Positions 52,727-61,431 of a DNA stretch of 64,000 nt are shown one piece after another. Origin of the DNA: Dyella acidiphila (lineage in GTDB: Bacteria > Pseudomonadota > Gammaproteobacteria > Xanthomonadales > Rhodanobacteraceae); contig NZ_JACZZA010000004.1 of assembly GCF_014863405.1 (NCBI RefSeq), positions 62,001 through 126,000 of the forward strand. Direction: 5' to 3'. Position 1 is the first letter of the stretch. Each line of letters starts with the position of its first letter. The notes beneath the pieces are model-generated. The model made no database searches. It was not told the DNA's origin and saw only the letters and a program-made list of their open reading frames with translations. Position numbers and translations under genes: made by a program.

Positions 52727-54676
52727 ATGTCGCCGCCGCCCCCCGATCAACCCGTCCGCCCCAAGTCCACCGTGTTGATCAAGTCGCCTCGCGACGCGGC
52801 CACTTGGGCGATGGTCTATCGGCAACGCAACCGCCAGCGACCGCGCGAACGCCTGCTCAAGGTGATCGCCGTGCTCGGCGCGGTGATGGTGCACATCCTG
52901 TTTCTGCTCGGCTCGATGCTAGGTTCGCCGTATGAGTACCAGCCGCCGCCGGAGCCGAAAGGCAACACGATGCTGGTGCGCCTGATCAACAACAAGCCGC
53001 TGCCGCCGCAGCCGCCGCCCGTGCGCGGTGTTCCGCCGAAAGAGCATGGGCCGACGCACCGCGGCAACACCGCGCAAGTGGTGCACGCCACGCACGAGAT
53101 CTCCACGGCCGCACCGGTCGCCGCCGTCCAGCAACCGCCGGTGCCGGCACCCAAGCAGCAGCCGGTAGTCAGCGAAAAGAAAGTGACGGTCGCGGAAAAG
53201 CCGAAACCGGCCGCCGCGCCATTGCCGCCGATCACTTTGCCCAAGCCGTCGGCAGCGACGGTCGTGCAGGCCAAGCCCGTCGGCCTGCCGCCGCCGGCAC
53301 TGTCGCTGCAGGCAGTGCAGGCGGTCCAGCCGGTGCCGCCGCAGTTCCAGCCCGAGCCCCCGCGCAAGGCGCAGTTGGAAGGCACCCAGCCGATGCCGCC
53401 GTTGCCGTCACTGGCCTTGCCGACGCAGCCGGCGCAATCCGCGTTGACCGCCACGCCGCCGCAGATCGCGGTGGAGAAGCCTTCGCTGGCGCCGGTGCCG
53501 ATGCCGCAAGTGGCGGCCGTGGCGCCCGCGCCCGAGGCGGCCGCACCGCCAGCGCCGGCCGTGCAGCCGGTGCCGTTGCCGGCGCAGGCTGCGCCCACCG
53601 TCAATCTGCAGTCGTCGGTCGCGCCGCTGGAAACGCCGAGCTTGCCGCGCATTGCACCGCAAGTGGTGACGCCGGCCGTGCCGGTGCAGCAACAGGAAGC
53701 ACAGCTGGCGCCGGTGCCGGTTACGCCCACCGTCGCACCTACGCCCAACCTCACCGCTTCCGCGCCTACCTTGAGCGTGGAGGCCCCCAAGCTCGCCGTG
53801 CCTGCGATCTCGGTACAGCCGCAGCTGAGTACGGCAGCGGCCGCCACGCCGGCGACTTCGCAGGCCCAGCCGGCCGAAGCAAGCTCCAACGAGCAAGCCG
53901 CGCAAAGCGCGTCTTCTTCGGCGAGCAATCCGGCTACCTCCAGCGCCGCGGCGAATGAAGGCAACGCCAGCGCCAGCACGGCGCCGAATGCGACGCCGCA
54001 AGGCAGCGAAACGGGCAATCCCGGGCAGCCCAACGGCATCAGCCAACCGTCCGAGAGCAACGGCACACAAGGCACGCAACCCACGTCGACCACCGGCGCG
54101 GGCAACACCGCCAATGCGCAGGGCAGCGGCACCTATGGCACGCCGAACGGCAGCTATATCCAGCTCAAGCCGCGCGGCGACACGGAGATCATGTCGCACA
54201 ACACCAACCTGCCCAAATACCAGCCGACGCGTTTCGACCAGTACTGGACACCCAAGGGCGAAAGCTCGGTCGACACGGCGCTGCGCCATGCGGCAGAAAA
54301 GACCACAGTGAGCCACACCTTCAATCTGCCCAAGGGCATCCGCATCAAATGTGCGGTAACGCCGCTGGTGCCAGTCTCGCTGTTCGGTTGCGGCGGTGCG
54401 GATCCGCCGGCCGCGCCGTTGCCGCAGAAAATGTACGACCGCCTGAACCTGCCCACCGCCAATGCCTCGGTGCCGAAAGTGGCGCCGGCTGCGGCGGCGA
54501 CGCAGGCCGCATCGCAACCGGTGCAACTGGACAACAGCGCCGAGTGTGCGGCCGCGCGCGTCAGCGGCGGCCCGATGCCGCCGAACTGCCCGCCGACCAC
54601 GGCGCCAGTGCAGCCGTTGAAATTGCCCACGCAGGGTTCCGGCTCATGGGTGCCGGCCAGCGACCAGTTTCACTGA
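52727..54676 (+). CDS. TonB-like proline-rich inner-membrane protein, paralogue 2
   Basis: 649 residues. Cytoplasmic N-terminus, one helix (VIAVLGAVMVHILFLLGSML), about 300 residues rich in Pro, Ala, Val and Gln (long enough to cross the periplasm), about 100 rich in Ser, Asn, Thr and Gly, and from about 480 the domain shared with paralogue 1: GDTEIM, YQPTRFDQYW, AEKTTVSHTFNLPKGIRIKC, CGGADPP, MYDRLNLP and CAAARVSGGPMPPNCPP. The four cysteines align with those of paralogue 1. Likely cotranscribed with it. No exbBD genes are adjacent, so energy coupling is not shown. Confidence 0.72.
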   Translation: MSPPPPDQPVRPKSTVLIKSPRDAATWAMVYRQRNRQRPRERLLKVIAVLGAVMVHILFLLGSMLGSPYEYQPPPEPKGNTMLVRLINNKPLPPQPPPVRGVPPKEHGPTHRGNTAQVVHATHEISTAAPVAAVQQPPVPAPKQQPVVSEKKVTVAEKPKPAAAPLPPITLPKPSAATVVQAKPVGLPPPALSLQAVQAVQPVPPQFQPEPPRKAQLEGTQPMPPLPSLALPTQPAQSALTATPPQIAVEKPSLAPVPMPQVAAVAPAPEAAAPPAPAVQPVPLPAQAAPTVNLQSSVAPLETPSLPRIAPQVVTPAVPVQQQEAQLAPVPVTPTVAPTPNLTASAPTLSVEAPKLAVPAISVQPQLSTAAAATPATSQAQPAEASSNEQAAQSASSSASNPATSSAAANEGNASASTAPNATPQGSETGNPGQPNGISQPSESNGTQGTQPTSTTGAGNTANAQGSGTYGTPNGSYIQLKPRGDTEIMSHNTNLPKYQPTRFDQYWTPKGESSVDTALRHAAEKTTVSHTFNLPKGIRIKCAVTPLVPVSLFGCGGADPPAAPLPQKMYDRLNLPTANASVPKVAPAAAATQAASQPVQLDNSAECAAARVSGGPMPPNCPPTTAPVQPLKLPTQGSGSWVPASDQFH

Positions 54677-54780
54677 CGGGTCATGCCGTGGGCGAACTGC
54701 ACGCTGCCGTAGCGTTTGCAGGTGCTGCTGGAACAGTGGGATGCCATTGGCGCGCTTGCACTGATCTGGCGCTAGCCATC

Positions 54781-54822
54781 TGTCCCTCGTCATTCCCGCT
54801 GATGCGGGAATGACGAGGGACA
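54781..54822. repeat. GTCATTCC-type hairpin, third copy, 19-bp perfect stem
   Basis: TGTCCCTCGTCATTCCCGC, loop TGAT, and the exact inverse. It lies between two convergent genes and could terminate both in RNA form, though no T run follows. Confidence 0.85.
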
Positions 54823-54852
54823 GCGATAACACAATGAAATGCGGTGACCGAC

Positions 54853-57108
54853 TCACAGCATCCGCAGCAATTCCTTCATCAGCGGCAAGCGCCGCACGCG
54901 TACCGCGCTGACGCGAAACACCGCGTTGGCCAAGGCCGGCACGGCGCTGGGCATGGCGATAAAGCTTGCACCGGTAGGATCGCCTTCGCCCGGCACGGTA
55001 ATCACTTCCACCTTATTGGGCAGCTGCGCCATGCTGGCCAGCGGGTAATCCTTCCAGCTGCTTTGTTCCACCTTGCCGTCCTTGCTGGTGATGGCCAGGT
55101 TGAGCGCGGTGGACAGCGCATCCAGCGTCGCGCCGGCGACCTGGCCTTCCAATCCTTGCGGATTGATCACGCGGCCCACGTCCACCGCGCACACCACGCG
55201 ATCGATGGTGAGCTGGTTGCCTTGCAGCGATACCTCGACCGCATGCGCGACATACGCGCCATCCATATACCAGCAGGCAAGGCCCAGGCCGTTGATCGAG
55301 TGCAGCCAGTCTTTCCAGTTGATGCGGTCGGCGACCAGCTTCAGCACATTGGCCAGGCGTGCGGTGTCGATGGCGCCGCCGCCTTGCAGCGGCACCAGCC
55401 GCGGGTCGCCGATCAGGCGCAGATGGGTGTCGAGCGGATCTTCTTTAAGCGCATGCGCAATTTCGTCGATGAAGCTTTCGACGGCAAACGCATTGGTGGT
55501 TTCCGGCATGCCGCGGTGCGGGCCGCGCGGCAGCGACGAGGCCAGGCTGAACCAGTCGCTGCGGTAATTGGGCACGAAGCCGGCGGGCAACTGATTGACG
55601 CCCACTTCGGACGTCCACAGATGATCGCTGGGCGTGCCGCGGCCGCTGAGTGCCGAGGCACTCGCCAGGCGCTGGTTCCACGCAATGATGTGGCGCTTGG
55701 CATCGACGATCGCGCTGAATTTGTGCACGGTGCCGGAGCGGTAGTAATCGTGCGTCATGTCTTCGTCGCGCGGCCAGAACAGCCGCAGCGGCTTGTTTAC
55801 CGCCTGCGCCAGCAATACCGCTTCGGCGACGTAGTCGTGATCGAGGCGCCGGCCGTAGCCGCCGCCCACGCGCGATACGCGTATGTCGATCTGGTCTGCG
55901 GGCAGGCCGGTAAGACGCTGCACGATGGTCCAGGCCTGCACCGGCGATTGCGTGGGCACGAACAGAATGGCGCTGGTTTTATCCAGCCGCACCAGGCAGT
56001 TCATCGGCTCGCTCGCGGCGTGCGCCAGCCAGGGCTGGTAATACATCGCCTCGACCCGGCGCGCCGCCTTGTGGCCGGCCTTGTCCACATCGCCATCGTC
56101 GCGGACACGCGTGGTGGGCGCGCTGTCGCTGTTGAGCAGGTTGGTGGCCTGTTGTTCCAGTGCGGCGGTGCTTTCGCTGCCGCTGGCGCCGGCTTTCCAG
56201 TCCAGCTTGAGCGCACGGCGCCCCTGCAGGGCTGCCCAGGTGTTTTCGGCGATCACCGCCACGGCCGGTGCGATCACCGTCTGCCCCGGCTGCAGCTTCG
56301 GATCGGGCTTGAGTTCGATCACGTCGATCACGCCCTTGATCGCCAGTGCGGGCGCCTTGTCCAGATCATCGAGTTGGCCGTCGGGCCACGGGCTGTGCGC
56401 GAGCACGGCAACCACGGCATCGGCGAAAGACTGGTCGAGCGAGTAGGGCGTCTGGCCGGTGACGATGCCGCGTGCGTCGACGTCGCCGGCAGGCTGGCCG
56501 ATCAGGCTGAAATGATCGGGCGTCTTGAGCGGAATCGGCGTAGTCGGCGGGGTGATCTTCGCGGCGGCGGCGGCCAGCTGGCCGTAGCCGATACGATGGC
56601 CGTTCGGCGCAATCACCACGCCTTTTTCGGTGCGCAGGCGTTCGGCCGGCAGATTCAGCTGCTGCGCGGCCGCCTGCACCAGCAGCCAGCGGGCCAGCGC
56701 GCCAGCCACGCGCAGATCGCGCCATGCGCGCGGAATCGAATTGCCGGTGCCGCCCACCTGCTGGCCGTAGAGCCAGTGCAGATGGCCGTTGCTGTTGTCC
56801 ACGCCCAGGCCCAGCGGCAGTACGCGCACGCGCTGCCAGTCGGCGTCCAGTTCGTCGGCGATGATGCGCGGCAAGGCGGTGTTGACGCCGGTGCCGGTAT
56901 CCGGATCGCGCGCGCCGATCAGCACATCGCCGTTCTGGTCGATACGCACGTACAGGCCGAGGTCGCTGAGATTGTCGCCCAGCATGTCCGCCGGCACCTG
57001 CGGGGTCGTGGCGGCGTGCGCGCTGCGGATGCCTACGATCAAGGCACCTGCGGTGCCGGCCAGCACCTGCAGAAAGCGGCGGCGGGACAGCTGCGTCTGG
57101 CCGCTCAT
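54853..57108 (-). CDS. Molybdenum hydroxylase large subunit lacking the catalytic Glu
   Basis: 751 residues, xanthine dehydrogenase/isoquinoline oxidoreductase beta-type. Tat signal LSRRRFLQVLAGTAGALIVG predicts a periplasmic enzyme. The molybdopterin loop RVGGGYGRRLDHDYVAEAV (about 413-431), GPHRGMPETTNAFAVESFID and the end VPALANAVFRVSAVRVRRLP are typical. Where the family has G-x-GE-P-G before that end, this protein has TGASFIAMPSAVP (712-724), with no Glu, so the usual base is missing. It overlaps the small Fe-S subunit by four bases (ATGA). Probably an aldehyde or N-heterocycle oxidoreductase relative with altered or lost chemistry. Confidence 0.85.
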   Translation of the reverse strand: MSGQTQLSRRRFLQVLAGTAGALIVGIRSAHAATTPQVPADMLGDNLSDLGLYVRIDQNGDVLIGARDPDTGTGVNTALPRIIADELDADWQRVRVLPLGLGVDNSNGHLHWLYGQQVGGTGNSIPRAWRDLRVAGALARWLLVQAAAQQLNLPAERLRTEKGVVIAPNGHRIGYGQLAAAAAKITPPTTPIPLKTPDHFSLIGQPAGDVDARGIVTGQTPYSLDQSFADAVVAVLAHSPWPDGQLDDLDKAPALAIKGVIDVIELKPDPKLQPGQTVIAPAVAVIAENTWAALQGRRALKLDWKAGASGSESTAALEQQATNLLNSDSAPTTRVRDDGDVDKAGHKAARRVEAMYYQPWLAHAASEPMNCLVRLDKTSAILFVPTQSPVQAWTIVQRLTGLPADQIDIRVSRVGGGYGRRLDHDYVAEAVLLAQAVNKPLRLFWPRDEDMTHDYYRSGTVHKFSAIVDAKRHIIAWNQRLASASALSGRGTPSDHLWTSEVGVNQLPAGFVPNYRSDWFSLASSLPRGPHRGMPETTNAFAVESFIDEIAHALKEDPLDTHLRLIGDPRLVPLQGGGAIDTARLANVLKLVADRINWKDWLHSINGLGLACWYMDGAYVAHAVEVSLQGNQLTIDRVVCAVDVGRVINPQGLEGQVAGATLDALSTALNLAITSKDGKVEQSSWKDYPLASMAQLPNKVEVITVPGEGDPTGASFIAMPSAVPALANAVFRVSAVRVRRLPLMKELLRML

Positions 57109-57629
57109 GCCTTGGCTCCTTGCTTCATGGCGGCGGCCGCGCGCTTGATCGCCGCGCGCACGCGCGTCTGGCAGCCGCAGCGGCAGAGGTTGGGCAGGGT
57201 ATTGATATCGCCGTCGGAAGGATCCTTGTGGCGATTGAGCAGATCCATCGAGGCGATCAGCCAGCCCGGCGTGCAGTAGCCGCAGCCGATCGCATCCTCG
57301 TCGATAAAGGCCTGCTGCAGCGGATGCAGCGCGCCCTTGGCGTCGGCCAGGCCTTCCACCGTCACCACCTTCTTGCCGCTCAGCTTGCTCATCGGCACGC
57401 CGATGGCCGAGCTGGCCTTGCCGTTCACCAGCACCAGATCGGCGCCGCCCTCACCATGCTCGCCGGCGTACTTGGTGCCGTCCAGTTGCAGCACGTCGCG
57501 CAGATACCACAGCAGCGGCATCTGCGGGTCGCCGGTGTGTCGGTAGCTCTCGCCGTTGATCTGCAGGTCGATTCCGGAGCGGACCGCAACCGGGGTGATC
57601 TGCGCCGGTGCGGCGTGGTCTTGCGCCAT
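57105..57629 (-). CDS. 2Fe-2S small subunit of the molybdenum hydroxylase, N-terminal cluster cysteines absent
   Basis: 174 residues. Normally two clusters: a plant-type one (GCGxGxCGAC and a later Cys) and a C-terminal one. Here the first site reads DGTKYAGEHGEGGADLVLV (50-68) and KASSAIGVP (71-79): all four ligands are replaced. The second is intact: GCGYCTPG (Cys116, Cys119) and NLCRCGCQTR (Cys149, Cys151), with an extra Cys153. The reading frame is continuous and codons look normal, so it is not a frameshift. Without the first cluster the route from molybdenum to an external acceptor must differ. Confidence 0.87.
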   Translation of the reverse strand: MAQDHAAPAQITPVAVRSGIDLQINGESYRHTGDPQMPLLWYLRDVLQLDGTKYAGEHGEGGADLVLVNGKASSAIGVPMSKLSGKKVVTVEGLADAKGALHPLQQAFIDEDAIGCGYCTPGWLIASMDLLNRHKDPSDGDINTLPNLCRCGCQTRVRAAIKRAAAAMKQGAKA

Positions 57630-57682
57630 CGGATGGGTTCTCCTGAATAACTAGCACCACATTGTGGCATTGCCGCAGGAAA

Positions 57683-59002
57683 TTAGGGGCTCGCCGGCCT
57701 GAATAGGCGGCGCCACACCCAGTACACCGGAACGCCGGCCGCCATGATCGCCAGCCCGATCCCCGTATTGACCAGGCTTGCACGCAGGCTCTGCACCACC
57801 ACCAGCGCGATGGTGGCGATGAAGATCAGCGGCAGCAACGGATAGCCGGGCACGCGGAACGACACCTCGCCGCGCTGGCGGCTGCGGTACCAGAACAGCG
57901 TGCTCACGCCCACCGCGCAGGCCAGCCAGTCGCCGAAGGTGGCGTAATCCAGCAATTGACCGTAGCTGCCCGACAGCACCAGCACGATCGACCAGCCCAC
58001 CAATAGCAGCAGGGCGATGTTGGGGGTGTGATGACGCGGATGCAGGCGCCCCACGCTGGCGAAGAACAGGCCGTCCGACCCCATCACCTGCAGCACGCGC
58101 GCGCCGGCCACCAGGGTGATGTTGCAGAAGCCGAAGGTGGAGATGGCGATGCCCACCGCGATCAGCTTGGCGCCGGCCGAACCGAACACCTTGCCCATCA
58201 CGTCCGCCGCGGGCGTGTGGCTGAGCGCCAGGCCGTCGTGGCCGAGCACGGCGAGGTAGGCCACGTTCACCAGCGCATACGCCACGATCACGCCGAGCAT
58301 GCCCAGCAGCAGCGCGCGGGGCAGGGTGCGTTGCGGCTCGCGCACTTCACCGGCGAGATTGTTGAGATAGGTGAAACCCGAATAGGCGAACAGCACCGGC
58401 AGCGATGCACTCATAAAGCCCACGCCGCTGCGCGCCGGATCCGCCGCCAGTGCCGCGGTCTTGCCCGCGCCGGCCAGGAACAATCCGCACACCACCAGCA
58501 CCGCCACTGCGATCAATTTCAGCAGCGTGAACAGGTTCTGCATCTGCACGCCGAACTTCAGCCCGAACAGATTGATGCCGGCCACCAGTACCAGCGCGCC
58601 GGCAGCAAGCGGCGTGGCCATGCCCGGCGGCAGCCCGAACACCGAGGCGGTGTAGCTGGCGAAGATGGTGGCCACTGCCGCGCTGGAGCCGGAGTAGATC
58701 ACCAGCAGCATGGTCCAGCCGAACAGAAAGCCGGCCAGCGACCCGAACGCTTCGCGCAAGTACACATAGCTGCCGCCGGCATGCGGGCGACGTGCGCCGA
58801 GCTCCGCGTAGCACAGTGCGCCAATCAGGGTGAGCACGCCCGCGCCCACCCACATCAACAACAGGCTCAGCCCCGATTCGGTGCGCTGCGCGGCAATGCC
58901 GGGATTGAGAAAAATGCCGCCGCCGATAATGCCGCCGACCACGACCAGCGCGGCATCCCGCAGCCGCAGGCTGCGCTGGTAGCCGGGTTCCGGTGACGTC
59001 AT
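57683..59002 (-). CDS. APC family amino acid permease
   Basis: 439 residues, about 12 helices. Start at 59002 has AAGGA upstream. VVVGGIIGGGIFLNPGIAA carries the GGGIF substrate-binding unwound helix of LeuT-fold APC transporters, followed by ELGARRPHAGGSYVYLREAF. Predicted importer or antiporter of amino acids; specificity not readable. It lies downstream of the S53 protease on the same strand and could recover its products, which is inference. No promoter-proximal elements recognised. Confidence 0.92.
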   Translation of the reverse strand: MTSPEPGYQRSLRLRDAALVVVGGIIGGGIFLNPGIAAQRTESGLSLLLMWVGAGVLTLIGALCYAELGARRPHAGGSYVYLREAFGSLAGFLFGWTMLLVIYSGSSAAVATIFASYTASVFGLPPGMATPLAAGALVLVAGINLFGLKFGVQMQNLFTLLKLIAVAVLVVCGLFLAGAGKTAALAADPARSGVGFMSASLPVLFAYSGFTYLNNLAGEVREPQRTLPRALLLGMLGVIVAYALVNVAYLAVLGHDGLALSHTPAADVMGKVFGSAGAKLIAVGIAISTFGFCNITLVAGARVLQVMGSDGLFFASVGRLHPRHHTPNIALLLLVGWSIVLVLSGSYGQLLDYATFGDWLACAVGVSTLFWYRSRQRGEVSFRVPGYPLLPLIFIATIALVVVQSLRASLVNTGIGLAIMAAGVPVYWVWRRLFRPASP

Positions 59003-59072
59003 GGATATTCCTTGCTGGCGAAAGACCCGCAGCATGGCAATCGGGCGGGGCCAGGGCAAGGGTGCGAAGCAC

Positions 59073-59109
59073 AAAAAAACGGCCCGCGTGCTTGCACGCG
59101 GGCCGTTTT
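59073..59109 (-). terminator. Terminator after the S53 peptidase gene
   Basis: ACGGCCCGCGTG, loop CTTG, CACGCGGGCCGT with seven A on the left (T on the minus strand), 17 bp past the stop codon. It separates the protease from the permease gene. Confidence 0.93.
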
Positions 59110-59125
59110 CACAACAATCGCTGGC

Positions 59126-61057
59126 TTAGAACCCGCTGCGCAGGAACACATCCAGATTCGCCACATCCAGCGTACCGATGCCGGCACCCGGGTTGTAGCG
59201 CGGCTGGCCGTCGTAGAACCAGTTGTCGCCGGCGCGCACGCTGTTGAACGGGGTGTAGCGTCCGTAGCCGAAGATGTTCTGGATCGCGTACACCTGCGGA
59301 TTCCACAAGCCGATGCGATGGCCGGTGCTCTGGCGCAGCAGGGCGGTGATGCCGTTGAGCTGCGGTGCTACGAAGCTAGTGCCGCCTTCGCCGCTATTGA
59401 GGCCGCCATCCGCGGTGGAGATGTAGATGTAGCCCGTCTCCGGATCGGCATTCAGCGAAATATCCGGCACGTTGCGGCCGGCAAAATGGCCGGGCAGTTT
59501 CAGCAGCGTGGTCGGGCCGGCGCTGGGATCGTTATAGACCAGCGACTGCTTCGTTTCGCTGCGGCGCACGCCGTCGGTGAACGCCTGGTAGAACGGCGTA
59601 TGCCAGTACACGCTCACGCCGCCGCCACCGCCGGAGGAGAACAGGTTAACCACGCCCTGGCCGATATAGGTATCGAAATAGTTCTGGATGTAATCCCAGC
59701 CCCAGACGCTTTCCTGCTTGATCGCTTCGGTCGGACCGGTGCCGAAGGCGTATTTGTACGGCGTGGTGGTGCCGCCCGCCGCCGTGATGTACGGATCGGA
59801 TGCGGGTGAATCCACCGACAGCGGCGCGGTGTAATCGCCCACCGCCGTGCCGGCGCCGAGGTCGCGCACCGTGTCATACGCACCGGAGTCGCCCGCCGCT
59901 GCGAACAGCGACTGTCCCTGCACCGCCGCTTCCAGGAAGATCGAATGGAACGCGCGCAGATCGCCGGCATCGCTGGTGTCGGTATTGCTGGCGCCGTCCA
60001 CATTCAGTGCGGCGAAGCTGAAGATTTCCGGCAGGCCCCAGCTGGTGGAAATGCTGTCGGCGATGTTGTCCGACACGGCCTGGGCGAACGCATCGACATA
60101 ACCGTTGCCGGCATTCGGTGCGTCGTAGACCAGGATGTCGGCATACGGCGCAACGCCGCCGGACTGCTCCACGTCGATCGAGGTTTCGCCGCTGCCGCCA
60201 TCGATCGCGCCGCCGCCGTCCACATGCACCTGGGTGATGCGGTTCGGCTTGGTCGTCAGGTGGATATGCGACCAGTAGGCGGTCGCATCGGCCGGATAGA
60301 AGTTGGACAGGGTCACGATGGCTACGGTCGAGCCGCGACCCACCACGCCACGCTGGTACAGCGGATTGATGTCGTAGAAGTTGGCCACATCGCCCACGGT
60401 GTACTGGCCCGGCAGGCCCGACGCGGTCGAATTGCCGCCGGAACCGCCCGAACCGGAGCTGTTCAGTGCGCTGATCTGCGGATGCTGCGCATTGAGCGCG
60501 GCAAACTGCGGCGAAGCCACATGATGCGGGCGATAGTGCAGCTCGTTGCTCAGGCCGCTGGCCACATCCACCACATCGGCAATCGCCGACGGAATCTGCA
60601 CCGCGCCGGCCGGCTTGTGGAAATGACGTCCGTCCTGGCGCGAGACATAGTTGTGGATCGAGGTGCTGAACAGCGCATTGATCTGCGCCGTGGTACCGCT
60701 GGCACGCACCACCAGGTGGCTGGGCAGCACGTCGCTGCTCAGGCCCTGCTTCTGCAGGTAGGCCTGCACGCGCGCAAGGTCACTGCTGCTGGGTCCGAAC
60801 TGCTGCGCAAACTGGCTGGTGGTGAGGAACTGCTGATAGTGCGCGCTGCCCGGCGTCACCGTCTGGCGGATGTAATCCTCCAGTGCGGTTTGATTGCGCA
60901 GCTTCAGCACCAGCGTGACTTGCACGTTCTGGGCGGCCGGCGCGGCGCCGGCATCGATGGCGGGGGAGGCATTGGCGGCGATGGCTCCGGTACTCAGACC
61001 GGCCAGCAGCAGGCCCAGGGACAGCGGCAGCGACTTGCGTTGCAACTTCGCGAACAT
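59126..61057 (-). CDS. Secreted S53 family (sedolisin/kumamolisin-type) acid protease
   Basis: 643 residues as precursor. Start at 61057 follows CAGGAG and opens the signal peptide MFAKLQRKSLPLSLGLLLAG. A pro-kumamolisin propeptide (about 35-190, HYQQFLTTSQFAQQFGPSSS, DLARVQAYLQKQGL) precedes the catalytic domain: GETSIDVEQSGGVAPYADI supplies Glu and Asp, GDSG the oxyanion Asp, and GGTSFVAPQLNG the nucleophilic Ser. Active at acid pH, resistant to pepstatin in characterised relatives (xanthomonapepsin). Self-processing and secretion are expected. The gene is divergent from fumarase. Confidence 0.94.
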   Translation of the reverse strand: MFAKLQRKSLPLSLGLLLAGLSTGAIAANASPAIDAGAAPAAQNVQVTLVLKLRNQTALEDYIRQTVTPGSAHYQQFLTTSQFAQQFGPSSSDLARVQAYLQKQGLSSDVLPSHLVVRASGTTAQINALFSTSIHNYVSRQDGRHFHKPAGAVQIPSAIADVVDVASGLSNELHYRPHHVASPQFAALNAQHPQISALNSSGSGGSGGNSTASGLPGQYTVGDVANFYDINPLYQRGVVGRGSTVAIVTLSNFYPADATAYWSHIHLTTKPNRITQVHVDGGGAIDGGSGETSIDVEQSGGVAPYADILVYDAPNAGNGYVDAFAQAVSDNIADSISTSWGLPEIFSFAALNVDGASNTDTSDAGDLRAFHSIFLEAAVQGQSLFAAAGDSGAYDTVRDLGAGTAVGDYTAPLSVDSPASDPYITAAGGTTTPYKYAFGTGPTEAIKQESVWGWDYIQNYFDTYIGQGVVNLFSSGGGGGVSVYWHTPFYQAFTDGVRRSETKQSLVYNDPSAGPTTLLKLPGHFAGRNVPDISLNADPETGYIYISTADGGLNSGEGGTSFVAPQLNGITALLRQSTGHRIGLWNPQVYAIQNIFGYGRYTPFNSVRAGDNWFYDGQPRYNPGAGIGTLDVANLDVFLRSGF

Positions 61058-61431
61058 GGTGTTTCTCCTGTTGGGCGCAACGATCCATACGCCTGCACGG
61101 CCCGGGTAAAAAGACGCACAACCCCGGCCCAGCCGGCGCAACCGTTGGGCATTCGTTGGTTCTGTTCATTCCCCGCGACGCCGCCGCCTCCCCTGACGAC
61201 TGAGCGCGCCGCCCGTTGAGCCTATGCGGTTCCGCGCCGGGGTGGAAGTGTCCGGAATGCACGCAGGCATGAGCGAATCTGCATATCGCGATGACCTCCG
61301 GTTCTTTGCCGGATATCGCCGGGGCAGAGCCCGAGATGGGTCTGGGCGCCCGATTGGGGCACAATACGGCGGTTGTGCCCCGCGAGTGCAAGGCCCGCCG
61401 GGGTGTTTTCCCTCACGTCGAAGCCGCCGCC
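61058..61431. other. 374-bp divergent spacer with a 9-bp inverted repeat before fumarase
   Basis: No gene is supported. GGGGCACAA (61356-61364) and TTGTGCCCC (61373-61381) are perfect arms around TACGGCGG, 51 bp before the fumarase start. It may be an operator or a leader hairpin. The rest holds the two divergent promoters; I see no clear -35/-10 pairs. Confidence 0.45.

Noticed and set aside
54844-57279. An 811-codon plus-strand frame opposite the molybdenum hydroxylase genes
   Set aside because: Arg/His/Gln-rich shadow of the coding strand; the minus-strand frame has clear cofactor motifs and a Tat signal.
57430-57480. Frameshift or sequencing error explaining the missing Fe-S cysteines
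   Set aside because: The frame is continuous on both sides, the flanking family residues align without a shift, and no other frame restores the cysteine motif.
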